A stretch of DNA of 29,680 bases from a virus: positions 1-29,680 of the IMG/VR virus record IMGVR_UViG_3300037041_000765; one strand, 5' to 3'. Within the stretch, counting starts at the first letter, position 1; the number at the start of each line of letters is the position of its first letter. Of the stretch, positions 1 through 7,019 are shown piece after piece. The translations under genes were made by a program, and so were the position numbers. The notes below the pieces were generated by a model. It made no database searches. It was not told the origin of the DNA and saw only the letters and a list, made by a program, of their open reading frames with translations.

Positions 1-334
1 TACCATCTTCTTCTACTAAAGGTGTCTTATCTTTATTAACTACGATAGGGCGTTTCTTAGTTGAAGCTTTTAGAGAAAAACAACCTGCATAACCATCATA
101 CTCAACTTCATCACCGTCACGTAAGCAAAGTTTATCTGCAGGAACTTTGGCACCTTTAAGATTTGTTTTAATTAACTCTGCAATCTGAGCTTTAATCTCT
201 GCAATTGTATCTGCGTGTTCTTCTTTGTTGAGAAGAAAAGTTGCTTCGTATTTGGTCTCTTCACCGTTAAATGAACCTTTTTTGAAAAGGCTTGGGAAAG
301 AAAGACGTACGTTTTTAAGAATTACTTTAGACAT
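1..334 (-). CDS. DUF2815-like ssDNA-binding protein (3' end outside window)
   Basis: The leftward reading begins at the ATG complementary to 332-334 and stays open to the window edge (111 codons seen). It starts MSKVILKNVRLSFPSLF and continues with a GEETKYEATFLL segment, a pattern I recognise from DUF2815 phage proteins, which are proposed single-strand DNA-binding or recombination partners. An AAGGA Shine-Dalgarno lies about 8 nt upstream. A candidate promoter of its own sits at 379-406. In phages this family usually travels with DUF2800 nucleases, and one lies just upstream in the same orientation, so a joint role in recombination or replication is likely. The family call is from memory of the motif; the C-terminus is not visible. 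Confidence 0.75.
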   Translation of the reverse strand, partial: MSKVILKNVRLSFPSLFKKGSFNGEETKYEATFLLNKEEHADTIAEIKAQIAELIKTNLKGAKVPADKLCLRDGDEVEYDGYAGCFSLKASTKKRPIVVNKDKTPLVEEDG

Positions 335-378
335 TTTATTTTCCTTTTGGTTTTGATTTTAAATTTTAGTTTTGGTTT

Positions 379-406
379 TTTGTACTGCGAGTTAAGTATA
401 CGTCAA
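379..406 (-). promoter_or_regulatory. candidate sigma70 promoter for the DUF2815 gene
   Basis: On the minus strand TTGACG (401-406) and TACAAA (379-384) are separated by 16 nt and lie just upstream of the DUF2815 start. The -35 is part of a TGTTGAC box like those at 2431-2471. The -10 is only a 4/6 match, so this is moderate. Confidence 0.4.
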
Positions 407-426
407 CATTTATTCTCCTGTCAAAT

Positions 427-627
427 TTATTTTATATAATTATCTTGAATTACTGTAACTTCCGAACCTGAATTTCGGCGCACAAAGTGTGGTATTTTTA
501 CTAGCTCCCAAAAAATGTTGTGTGCCTGTGTTATTCGGCTTCGGTCGGAGCTTAATTCCCACACTTGCCCTTCATCACACAAGCCAAAAATAATACCACC
601 TGAATCAATTATTTGTATTATTTTCAT
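427..627 (-). CDS. 66-aa ORFan between nuclease and SSB-like genes
   Basis: The protein starts MKIIQIIDSGGIIFGLCDEG and ends with a basic C-terminus. I chose the ATG at 625-627 over a longer in-frame start at 738, because the longer form would overlap the 3' end of the nuclease gene by about 100 nt. A GAGGG Shine-Dalgarno also sits correctly before 627, right after the nuclease stop. The fold is probably a small beta-rich domain: IIxxxGxIFGLxxxGxVWEL looks like alternating strands and turns, similar to small phage proteins with a display-like beta pattern. No function is recognised. Its place between DUF2800 and DUF2815 suggests the same transcription unit as the nuclease. Confidence 0.7.
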   Translation of the reverse strand: MKIIQIIDSGGIIFGLCDEGQVWELSSDRSRITQAHNIFWELVKIPHFVRRNSGSEVTVIQDNYIK

Positions 628-637
628 TACATTACCC

Positions 638-1765
638 TCAATCAAAGTCACTAATATCACCAGAAGATATCTCTGGTCTGTTGTCAGATTCTGGAACCAT
701 TGTCGGTTTACCCTCATGTTTAGAGATAAGACCTTCAAGTAGTCCAGCTTTCTTTTTGCCCAATGCTTTCTCAGCTTGAGGCGCAGTTATTATTTTCTTA
801 GGTGCAAACGCTGCCTCACCTAGTTCCTCTACAAGCACTTGTTCAGCAAGTTGGGGATCAGACCAAGAGCGTGACGACCTACCATGTACGAGCTTGTACC
901 CTGCGAACTCCTCCCCATTGTTGAGTTTCTCAAAGGCAAGGTTCTCTACAGCATCAAGCCAAGAGAGGATCACCTTTTTATTATCTAGAGCAAAGCGTAG
1001 GTCACGCATAGATAACTTGTCAGGGGACTTGGCATTAACAACTGCATCATCAAAGTCTGCAAGCAAAGCTTCTTCGGTCAGTCTCATCAACTCTGGGCAA
1101 GTAGGCTTGGCTTTACACCACATACAAGCTTTCTCTGAAGCTACTCTAGGTGCATCAGGTTGGGCACAAAGGGCTGCTCGATCTTTGACCCAGTTAGCCC
1201 ATTCTAAAAGTTCAGCTACACTTATTTCCCAAACCGAGATGTTATCTATGCGAGGTTGTACTATATGTATAACCACAGTCTTTAGCTCATAGAGAAAGCC
1301 ATAGTCACATAAAGCACCAATGGCATAGAGCTTACCTTGAGAGTTGTCTGTAGCGTCTACCTTTACACCTTTGCCATACTTAAGGTCAATGATGTGCATA
1401 GTATCGCCATCAATAACAATACCATCACTTGTGCCAAAACCATCAGGTACGTATTCAGAGAAGTCCACACGCTGTTCAATCATGCGTATACCTTTGAACT
1501 GATCTACGTAATCAATGTATGTTTGAACATGCTCTACCATTTCCTCGTCTACTTTCCATTTTGATTCTGGTAATAGTTGATTGAGGTAACTCTTTGCCGT
1601 ACGTCCGTTGATTAAGCATAACTCTCCCAGCTCGTGGGCAGCAGTGCCTTCCATGGCAAAGGGCGACGATCCTCGGTCTGGTATAGACTCTTCTGCTCGC
1701 ACACTGCCCGGACACGTGAGCCAACGCTCCGAGCCTGAAGCGGAAAGCTTAGCGTGTGCTGCCAT
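638..1765 (-). CDS. DUF2800 PD-(D/E)XK nuclease with Fe-S cysteines
   Basis: This is a 375-aa RecB/Cas4-type nuclease. Readable catalytic features are H44, D114 (GTSDG), D127-x-K129 (IIDLKYGKG) and a Q143-x3-Y147 motif, the standard order of the RecB-like core. Four cysteines, C18 and C214/C217/C223 (CMWCKAKPTC), match the split Fe-S cluster arrangement of Cas4/AddB nucleases. The N-terminal ASGSERWLTCPGSV and TAAHELGELC segments are typical of DUF2800. The start overlaps the upstream ORFan stop as TAATG, so translation is probably coupled. The likely role is DNA end processing in phage recombination, with the neighbouring DUF2815 protein as partner. The nuclease motifs are seen directly; the substrate and the pairing are inferred. 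Confidence 0.9.
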   Translation of the reverse strand: MAAHAKLSASGSERWLTCPGSVRAEESIPDRGSSPFAMEGTAAHELGELCLINGRTAKSYLNQLLPESKWKVDEEMVEHVQTYIDYVDQFKGIRMIEQRVDFSEYVPDGFGTSDGIVIDGDTMHIIDLKYGKGVKVDATDNSQGKLYAIGALCDYGFLYELKTVVIHIVQPRIDNISVWEISVAELLEWANWVKDRAALCAQPDAPRVASEKACMWCKAKPTCPELMRLTEEALLADFDDAVVNAKSPDKLSMRDLRFALDNKKVILSWLDAVENLAFEKLNNGEEFAGYKLVHGRSSRSWSDPQLAEQVLVEELGEAAFAPKKIITAPQAEKALGKKKAGLLEGLISKHEGKPTMVPESDNRPEISSGDISDFD

Positions 1766-1992
1766 TACGCTGGTACTCCATGTAATAGGTTTATCGCTGC
1801 AGGATAGAGTTGAGCAAGTTCTTCTATATATAAACGGATATGTTTTCCCTCAGAGAATATAATAAAGTAATGCGTCGCCCCTTCATCACGGGTGTCGATA
1901 CGTATATGTACATCGCTCATACATGGGGAATCCCCTTTTTTATGTATAGCCATGGTGTTTGGCGTATATCTATGAGTATCATGATTGATCAT
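1765..1992 (-). CDS. 75-aa ORFan coupled to the nuclease gene
   Basis: The protein begins MINHDTHRYTPN and contains a DEGATHYFIIFSEGKHIRLYIEEL core of predicted strand-helix character. Its ATG overlaps the upstream gene by four bases (ATGA) and its TAA overlaps the nuclease ATG (TAATG), so it is wedged between two coupled genes. That arrangement is strong evidence that it is translated. A later in-frame ATG (residue 14) exists, but the four-base overlap favours 1992. No family is recognised, and the position suggests an accessory function for the recombination block. Confidence 0.7.
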   Translation of the reverse strand: MINHDTHRYTPNTMAIHKKGDSPCMSDVHIRIDTRDEGATHYFIIFSEGKHIRLYIEELAQLYPAAINLLHGVPA

Positions 1993-2411
1993 TTTTGTTC
2001 CTTTTTAATAGCGACTAATTTTGACAATAATGTAGTAAGTTCTTTGTTAGAAATTTGTGACAAAGACTTCGCACCATTAAATGAAGCGAACGCCTGTTGT
2101 ACTTTCGCTTTATCATCTCGGTTTTTGTCCATGATGTCCTTGCATAACATTGGAATCTCTTCACGTAAAGCAGCATGTGATGTCTCGACGCTCTTAGGTC
2201 TCTTATCAGGGGTAGGCGCTTCTTCTATATCACTTGGAGTTACAGCAACAAGTGTGTTATCTTCTTCCTCCCTAGCTTGTTTATCTGCCAATGCTTTTTC
2301 GTAAGGATTCAAATCGACATTTGAGTCCTTTGACATTTCACTGGCTTTGATGGCTCTAGTGAGTAGAGTTATGGCGAGGGTGAGGTCTTCGATCTTTTTT
2401 TCTAAGCTCAT
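1989..2411 (-). CDS. 140-aa charged ORFan, first gene of leftward block
   Basis: The sequence begins MSLEKKIEDLTLAITLLTRAIKASE, a helical and probably coiled-coil N-terminus. A Pro/Thr/Glu-rich linker follows (about residues 45-75), then a second helical part ending SKLVAIKKEQK. The layout, a helical oligomerisation segment, a linker and a helical tail, resembles phage proteins found beside DUF2800/DUF2815, but I cannot assign a function. It is the promoter-proximal gene, preceded by AGAAAGGAAG as Shine-Dalgarno and by the repeated TGTTGAC boxes of the divergent control region. Confidence 0.75.
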   Translation of the reverse strand: MSLEKKIEDLTLAITLLTRAIKASEMSKDSNVDLNPYEKALADKQAREEEDNTLVAVTPSDIEEAPTPDKRPKSVETSHAALREEIPMLCKDIMDKNRDDKAKVQQAFASFNGAKSLSQISNKELTTLLSKLVAIKKEQK

Positions 2412-2430
2412 TGTACTTCCTTTCTATAGT

Positions 2431-2478
2431 TGTTGACGGTGTTGACTAACTTTGTTAAGCTAGTGTCAACATCTTAAC
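2431..2478. promoter_or_regulatory. divergent operator region with repeated TGTTGAC boxes
   Basis: TGTTGAC occurs at 2431-2437 and 2440-2446 and, inverted, at 2465-2471. A second pair, GTTAAG (2454-2459) and CTTAAC (2473-2478), forms another dyad. The region lies between the leftward nuclease block and the rightward Cro-like gene. TTGACA and TTGACT can serve as -35 boxes in both directions, though no clean -10 is seen. The likely reading is a lambda-type divergent control region bound by the adjacent 61-aa regulator. Confidence 0.5.
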
Positions 2479-2499
2479 ACAACCAATAGGAATTACAAT

Positions 2500-2685
2500 A
2501 TGCAAAATGAAATTTTTAAATACTTTGGCGGTAAAGCAAACTTAGCTAAAGAGATGCTAGTACACAGGTCTTCGGTATCGCAGTGGATCAAGCGTGGTAT
2601 ACCTGCAGTTAGAGCAATGGAGATTGAAGAGTTATCTTGTGGCAAGTTTAAAGCGGTAGAGATTATGGCGAAATGGTTAGATTAA
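2500..2685 (+). CDS. Cro/YdaS-like HTH regulator
   Basis: This is a 61-aa protein. FKYFGGKANLAKEML, a turn and RSSVSQWIKRG form a helix-turn-helix of the Cro/YdaS type (about residues 6-34), followed by IPAVRAMEIEELSCGKF. Single-domain regulators of this length are typical phage repressors of early promoters. TAGGA lies 8 nt before the ATG. The gene sits immediately downstream of the TGTTGAC-box region and upstream of the replication gene, so autoregulation and control of the divergent leftward block are the natural inference. A full-length CI-like repressor is not visible in the window. Confidence 0.85.
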   Translation: MQNEIFKYFGGKANLAKEMLVHRSSVSQWIKRGIPAVRAMEIEELSCGKFKAVEIMAKWLD

Positions 2686-2729
2686 AGATCCGCCACATTG
2701 CAGTTAAGAATAATTGACGAAGGATTTTT

Positions 2730-5261
2730 ATGATCAATACAATGAAATTTAACATCGCTGTCGGATCGGATCTGGGCGTTTGTAAAAACAAAGAGATGAC
2801 ATGGGATGACTTATGCGAAGGTTTTACCACACATAAGGTTTCTTCCAGTAAGGTTGGTCAGTACTTTGTAGGCGGTTACTTCAGTGGCAATGTACGTAGG
2901 GATGAGTTTCTAGTACAGAGAACTCTGCTCGCACTAGACATTGATGATAGTGATATGACTCAGGCTGAGTTAGAGTTTGACTTGATATTGGGGTTGGACT
3001 GTGCTTTTGTTGCTTACTCTACGTACTCACATACAAAGGGTGCAGCGAAGGTTAGAGTGGTTATACCGTTAAGTCGTGGTGTTACTCCAGTTGAGTATAG
3101 AGAACTGTCGCAGAAGTTCGTAGCAGAGTTAGGTATTAAGTGTGATCCGTGTTCGTTCAAACCGAATCAGGTTATGTACACACCTCGGTGTAAGAATTTA
3201 GATGATGCGTGGTCGATGCGAATGGACGGTGAATGTCTAGATGTTGAGCCTTTGCTTAAGAGTGTGGTTGATGTTGGTTTTGACTTAGAAGTTGCCGATC
3301 TTTCTGCCGATGTTGAAGATGCCGTTAAGGGCATGTTGGCTGTGGTCGCAGCAGAACCTTTAGACATATCAGATAACGAAGTTTCTGCCTATCTTGATGC
3401 GTACCCATCGTTGGGTTCTGAGTATCACGATTGGCTTAACGTAGGATTAGCGTTACATCACCAGTATAGGGGTAGTGAGCAGGGGTTTGAGCTATGGTAT
3501 GACTGGTCGAACGTCGGGTGTGATGATGAAGGGTTCGAGCGTGAGCGTGAGGATCGACATGAGTTATGGGCTAAGTACAAAGGCTTTGGCAATGGACAAC
3601 GGGAGAAGCCTCGCACCTTCGCTTCGGTCAAACATGCTGTAAAAGAGCGTGGTGGGCTGGACGAGTCGGTAGTGGCCGAACTGCGTGGTGTGTTGGTCGC
3701 AGGTTCTGAAGACTTTGAAGAGCTGTTGGTCGAAGCGTCTGAGATTGAAGACTGGGGTGCGTATAACATCTTTAAAGACAAGCTGTTGCGTATGAGTACG
3801 GTTAAGTTGGGTACAGACTTACGTTCAGCAATTGCGTCTGAGTTGTTTGCAGGGATTGGTAAAGCTAAAGGTATGAGCAAGGCTGAGATCAAGAAAGCAA
3901 TTACTCCAGCAGGGGTGAGTAATGGAGGATTGGTTAGAGACGAAGGGGAAGTAGCAGACTGGGCTTCGGTGTGGATATACATAGAGGCAACACGTTTGTT
4001 CTATAACATCAAGCGTAACTACGGGATCTCGCGTGAGGCATTCAACGCTAAGTACGATCGTATGGAAGAGTGTGTTGCGTCTGGTATGCAGGCCTCCCAG
4101 CTCTGCTTAGTGATCTATAAGATAGACACAGTCGTTGATACTATCTTTTGGCCTGGAGCTGGACAGATTGTTATGTTTGAGGGTAAGCGTATGTTCAACT
4201 CTTACAGAAAGAATGGCGTTAGGCCTTGTAAGGTTTTGGATGGTGGTGATGGAGATTCGGGGGATTCGGAAGGTCGTGAGGTTGTTGCGATGTTTCTCAA
4301 ACACTTGGAGCACCTGATCGGCGATGAGGTAGAGCGGGAGATAGTTCTGCACTGGATGATCTTTGTGGTACAGAATCCAGGAAAGCGGTTGAATTGGTCG
4401 TTGATATTGCAGGGTACGCAGGGGTCTGGAAAGTCATATATAGGTAATGTTATGGCACTGCTGTTGGGTAGTAACGTGCAGTCGTTGGATACGGCTACGA
4501 TCTCAGGGAGGTTTACCTCTTGGGCGACAGGGGCGATCTTGAACATTGTCGAGGAGATCCGAATCTCGGGGACGAATCGCTGGGCTATTATGGATAGGAT
4601 CAAACCTTATATAACGAATGATCAGATTCTTTGTGAAAAGAAAGGTAGAGATGTGCAAACGTTACCGAACTTTACATCATACTTGCTTTTGACTAATCAT
4701 AAGGATGCTGTACCTCTGGATGATGAGGATAGACGATACTGTGTGGTCTATTCGAGATTGCAAACGTCCGAGCAATTGCATGAATACTTTGGCGGTGCTG
4801 AGAAGGTTGAGGAGTATTTTGATAGACTATTCACAATGACTAGGGCGAGACCTGATGCTATTGCGAGGTATTTTATGGACTATAAGTTGCCGAGTTCATT
4901 TAAACCATTTGGAAGAGCACCAAAGACTGAAGCTAAGTCTCAGATGGTTGATCTTGCTGTATCAGAAGTTCATCAGGAAGTTGAGGATCTGTTAAGTAGG
5001 TTTGCGGATGATCTTATTAATAAAGAATTTATCGATGTGACTCATCTTAATAGTGTTGCTACTTTAAATGGTGAAGAGATTCCTAAGACAAGATCGCTTT
5101 CATCTGTCCTGTTGGATATGGGATTTAGACCTATTAAAGGGAGATATTTTAGAACCTACAAGCCAGAGCGAAAACATTATATATGGGTGAAAGAAGGTAA
5201 GACTGATGACTTTGCGATTGAAAAAGTTAAGGAAGCTTTGAAGGATGGGAGGTTGGTGTAG
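2730..5261 (+). CDS. primase-helicase (AEP-like, PriCT-2, SF3/DUF5906)
   Basis: This 843-aa multidomain replication protein should prime and unwind phage DNA. The N-terminal part carries a D70-x-D72 motif (LLALDIDD) and a TYSH segment (98-101), followed by a conserved-looking KVRVVIPL, as in archaeo-eukaryotic-type primases. Residues of about 212-308 (SEYHDWLNVGLALHHQY, then WYDWS) match the PriCT-2 linker domain. The helicase has Walker A GTQGSGKS (562-569), acidic Walker B LNIVEE (604-609), sensor Asn in LLLTNH (653-657) and an arginine-finger-like DRRY (667-670), as in DUF5906/SF3 ATPases. The start at 2730 has GAAGGA 6 nt upstream. The first replication gene after the Cro-like regulator fits an early role. 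The AEP assignment is less certain than the helicase. Confidence 0.9.
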   Translation: MINTMKFNIAVGSDLGVCKNKEMTWDDLCEGFTTHKVSSSKVGQYFVGGYFSGNVRRDEFLVQRTLLALDIDDSDMTQAELEFDLILGLDCAFVAYSTYSHTKGAAKVRVVIPLSRGVTPVEYRELSQKFVAELGIKCDPCSFKPNQVMYTPRCKNLDDAWSMRMDGECLDVEPLLKSVVDVGFDLEVADLSADVEDAVKGMLAVVAAEPLDISDNEVSAYLDAYPSLGSEYHDWLNVGLALHHQYRGSEQGFELWYDWSNVGCDDEGFEREREDRHELWAKYKGFGNGQREKPRTFASVKHAVKERGGLDESVVAELRGVLVAGSEDFEELLVEASEIEDWGAYNIFKDKLLRMSTVKLGTDLRSAIASELFAGIGKAKGMSKAEIKKAITPAGVSNGGLVRDEGEVADWASVWIYIEATRLFYNIKRNYGISREAFNAKYDRMEECVASGMQASQLCLVIYKIDTVVDTIFWPGAGQIVMFEGKRMFNSYRKNGVRPCKVLDGGDGDSGDSEGREVVAMFLKHLEHLIGDEVEREIVLHWMIFVVQNPGKRLNWSLILQGTQGSGKSYIGNVMALLLGSNVQSLDTATISGRFTSWATGAILNIVEEIRISGTNRWAIMDRIKPYITNDQILCEKKGRDVQTLPNFTSYLLLTNHKDAVPLDDEDRRYCVVYSRLQTSEQLHEYFGGAEKVEEYFDRLFTMTRARPDAIARYFMDYKLPSSFKPFGRAPKTEAKSQMVDLAVSEVHQEVEDLLSRFADDLINKEFIDVTHLNSVATLNGEEIPKTRSLSSVLLDMGFRPIKGRYFRTYKPERKHYIWVKEGKTDDFAIEKVKEALKDGRLV

Positions 5262-5269
5262 GGGGTGAG

Positions 5270-5299
5270 AACCTAGACCAATTGAGTTTGGTCTAGGTT
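5270..5299. terminator. perfect 12-bp hairpin between convergent genes
   Basis: A 12-bp perfect stem (5270-5281 with 5288-5299) closes a 6-nt loop, eight bases after the primase stop. On the plus strand ATATGTTTTAATT follows, a modest U-tract. It lies between the convergent primase gene and the small leftward gene at 5311-5484, so it could stop both transcripts. Confidence 0.75.
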
Positions 5300-5310
5300 A
5301 TATGTTTTAA

Positions 5311-5484
5311 TTAAGCGAATATGTCATCGTCTACATCTGGTTCTTCATAAGATTTATGCTCATAAATACCTCCGATAACTATATCCATCCAACTTCGAAT
5401 GGAACGATCTTCTTTTTTAGCTAGTTCTTTTATCAATTCATAGGTGTTTAAACTAACGTATATGGGTTTTAACGGGTTACTCAT
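5311..5484 (-). CDS. 57-aa ribbon-helix-helix-like protein
   Basis: The leftward reading gives MSNPLKPIYVSLNTYELIKE, then LAKKEDRSIRSWMDIVIGGIY and an acidic tail DVDDDIFA. One short strand (KPIYVSL) followed by two helices, the second starting after RSIRSW, is the layout of Arc/CopG ribbon-helix-helix regulators. An AAGGAAT Shine-Dalgarno precedes the ATG. The region upstream on its own strand contains pentanucleotide repeats (5596-5650) and a TTGACA box (5663-5668) that may belong to its promoter. The likely role is DNA binding or transcriptional control. The fold assignment is by pattern only. Confidence 0.65.
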   Translation of the reverse strand: MSNPLKPIYVSLNTYELIKELAKKEDRSIRSWMDIVIGGIYEHKSYEEPDVDDDIFA

Positions 5485-5595
5485 AGCGATATTCCTTATA
5501 GATTTGTCTACAGAAAGTGCAATGTAAAGTAATGTAAGGTTAAAGTCAAGAATTGTAATGTAAGGGGAAGAGCATTAGTTTGAGTCAATTTGGAG

Positions 5596-5650
5596 CAATG
5601 TAATGTAATGTAATGTATTCTAATGTAATGTATTGTATTGTATTGTAATG
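5596..5650. repeat. pentanucleotide tandem array (TAATG/TATTG)
   Basis: Eleven consecutive 5-bp units are read: CAATG, TAATG x3, TATTC, TAATG x2, TATTG x3, TAATG. Degenerate units (AATGTAAAGTAATGTAAGG) extend the pattern leftward to about 5520. It is AT-rich and easily melted. It could be a binding array, part of an origin or a slippage-prone microsatellite upstream of the 57-aa gene. Confidence 0.85.
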
Positions 5651-5678
5651 TAAACATGGGAGTGTCAACACGTTTGAA

Positions 5679-5713
5679 GGGGCGAAAACCTTGAACCGCC
5701 CCATTTATTGGGG
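5679..5713 (+). other. two mutually exclusive hairpins sharing CCCC
   Basis: GGGGCG (5679-5684) can pair with CGCCCC (5697-5702). The same CCCC, extended by A (5699-5703), can instead pair with TGGGG (5709-5713) around a TTTAT loop. Overlapping alternatives of this kind are how attenuators look, but no U-tract follows on either strand, so a regulatory role is only a possibility. Confidence 0.4.
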
Positions 5714-5936
5714 TCAAAAAAGATATTGCGTCGGACATTGAGGCGTTAGCTAAGTTATTGTTTTATCTTTATTTATATCTCTTTTAAGTATCAAAGGATA
5801 AATAAAATAAGAATAAAAAGATTGTTGTAAAGGTGAATAGAGGAATTGACAAAAGGTTAACTAATGGATCACTGCCCTATAGGGTAGTATGACTTTTTTA
5901 TTGAGACGTTCATTTATTAGGGCGGTAAATCCCCGT

Positions 5937-5957
5937 AGCCCATGACTGGCGTGGGCT
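5937..5957 (+). other. GC-rich hairpin in the leader of the 6051 gene
   Basis: AGCCCATG pairs with CGTGGGCT around ACTGG (8 bp including one G-U pair). The flanking TTTATTAGGG and CCCCAATAAA segments can close an outer stem with one mismatch, giving a compact multi-stem RNA of about 70 nt. A structured leader upstream of the rightward gene is possible. Confidence 0.4.
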
Positions 5958-6050
5958 GTAGCGATTGTCCCCAATAAAAACGATTAGGGCGGAAATTTGT
6001 AAGTTATTGTTTTATAAAAGTATTATTTTTAAAGTATTAGGACGGTGAGA

Positions 6051-6518
6051 ATGGATATAGAAAAGGGCAAAGAAATCGCTGAAATTGAAGACCCAAGATG
6101 GGGAAGTGAGCCTAAGAATAATTTTAATCCTAAGACAGGGTTGTATAAGTACAAGCAGATCGCCAATCGTAATTGGGTTGTTCGTTGTCATAGGGTTAAG
6201 CGTAATGGGGAGCAATGTAATGTCGCTGCCAAGAGTGATTCACGTTCGCACCGCTGTCACTTTCATAGAGGTGGAGCAAGACCACTTATGCGAGGTAATA
6301 AGCATGCGATTAAGCATGGTAAGAAGACTGTAGCAAAAATCAAACAAGCGAGAGATGATAAGGTTATGATTAGTTATTTAGAAGATGCCTTGCGAATGTT
6401 GTTCACACCTGAGAAGTTACCAAAGAATGTACCCAACTCTCCGTTCAGACCTTTTAGAAGTGTTGAGAAGGCAATTGAATATCTTTACTCAATCGGCTAC
6501 GATGAGAGCCACTGGTAG
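6051..6518 (+). CDS. phage Cys/His (HGG-type) small protein
   Basis: The 155-aa product contains C...C...CHFHRGGARPLMRGNKHAIKHG (roughly residues 50-90). The cysteines in VVRCHRVKRNGEQC and the CHFH motif look like a zinc-binding knuckle followed by the glycine-rich, basic tail common to phage HGG proteins that sit near terminase or replication genes. A GTG at 6045 is in frame, but AGGACGG lies 5 nt before ATG 6051 and would overlap the GTG, so ATG is chosen. The C-terminal part is helical and ends IEYLYSIGYDESHW. A nucleic-acid-binding role is inferred. It converges with the hydrolase gene, with a two-base gap between stop codons. Confidence 0.65.
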   Translation: MDIEKGKEIAEIEDPRWGSEPKNNFNPKTGLYKYKQIANRNWVVRCHRVKRNGEQCNVAAKSDSRSHRCHFHRGGARPLMRGNKHAIKHGKKTVAKIKQARDDKVMISYLEDALRMLFTPEKLPKNVPNSPFRPFRSVEKAIEYLYSIGYDESHW

Positions 6519-6520
6519 GG

Positions 6521-6931
6521 TCATAGAGAAGACATTACGTAAAAGACATGCTGACCTATTACTTTTACCTTTTTGCCTCGTGAGTGAGGTTTTTTACCTG
6601 TATTCCAGGAATCGGCTTTGCCAATCAACTTATGCTTAGATGAGAACGATTTCACAGCGAGGGTTTTGAAGTAAGGTTGAAGCTTTAGCGGTATATGTTT
6701 ACGGGTAACACCTTTGATCTTACATGTAGATCGTTCTGATCGCTTTGCTCTATTGATTGAAGCATGGGCTACAGCTAATTTGCCAATCTCAGGCTCACCA
6801 CGAGCTTCAGCGTAGATGATGCTACTAAGGCATTGGATTTCTTTATTCGTTGCGTGGTGACGCTCAGCGTAGGCAGAATGAGTAGGAATGAGGATAAGTG
6901 TTGCGGATAAAGCGAGTGTTGGTAGATTCAT
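6521..6931 (-). CDS. SleB-like cell-wall hydrolase with signal peptide
   Basis: The 136-aa protein starts MNLPTLALSATLILIPTHSAYA, a Sec-type signal peptide with an Ala-x-Ala-like end. Then follow IIYAEARGEPEIGKLAVAHASINRA, the diagnostic core of SleB/hydrolase_2 peptidoglycan hydrolases with the catalytic-type Glu in AEARGE, and ADSWNTGKKPHSRG with FYVM near the end. I prefer ATG 6931 to the one at 6946, because GGGAAGA lies 7 nt before 6931 and nothing resembling a Shine-Dalgarno precedes 6946. It probably acts as the endolysin, exported by the host Sec system and cutting the cell wall at lysis. It lies far from the holin-like gene at 22.5 kb. Confidence 0.88.
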   Translation of the reverse strand: MNLPTLALSATLILIPTHSAYAERHHATNKEIQCLSSIIYAEARGEPEIGKLAVAHASINRAKRSERSTCKIKGVTRKHIPLKLQPYFKTLAVKSFSSKHKLIGKADSWNTGKKPHSRGKKVKVIGQHVFYVMSSL

Positions 6932-6962
6932 AAGTAATCTTCCCATAGTTAAGATGAAAAGA

Positions 6963-6990
6963 GGGTAACCTAAGCTGTCTTAAGTTACCC
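6963..6990 (-). terminator. hairpin terminator after the KilA-N gene
   Basis: GGGTAAC (6963-6969) pairs with GTTACCC (6984-6990), extended by TAAG/CTTA after one mismatch, around a CTGT loop. On the minus strand it is followed by TCTTTTC, a short U-rich run. It lies between the KilA-N gene and the hydrolase gene and would end the leftward transcript, or let part of it read through. Confidence 0.6.
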
Positions 6991-7019
6991 TTAAAGGCAC
7001 ACCCTTCAGAAGTGTTTGT

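Larger units (their letters stand above)
5485..6050. other. 566-bp non-coding region with repeats and hairpins
   Basis: No convincing gene lies here. It holds the pentanucleotide array at 5596-5650, two mutually exclusive hairpins at 5679-5713, a 16-bp direct repeat (5751-5766 and 6000-6015), a palindrome CCCTATAGGG at 5877-5886 and a GC-rich hairpin (5937-5957). The motif TTAGGGCGG or TTAGGACGG occurs three times (around 5916, 5983 and 6037). The region sits between a leftward regulator gene and a rightward gene, so it probably contains promoters, but no -35/-10 pair is clean. Confidence 0.6.

Noticed and set aside
1840-2304. 154-codon rightward frame over the leftward ORFans
   Set aside because: It is antisense to two genes supported by coupled starts and stops, and no ribosome site precedes it.
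6209-6223. 15-bp match to 5592-5606 (GGAGCAATGTAATGT)
   Set aside because: The right copy is in coding sequence and one such match is expected by chance in AT-rich DNA of this length.
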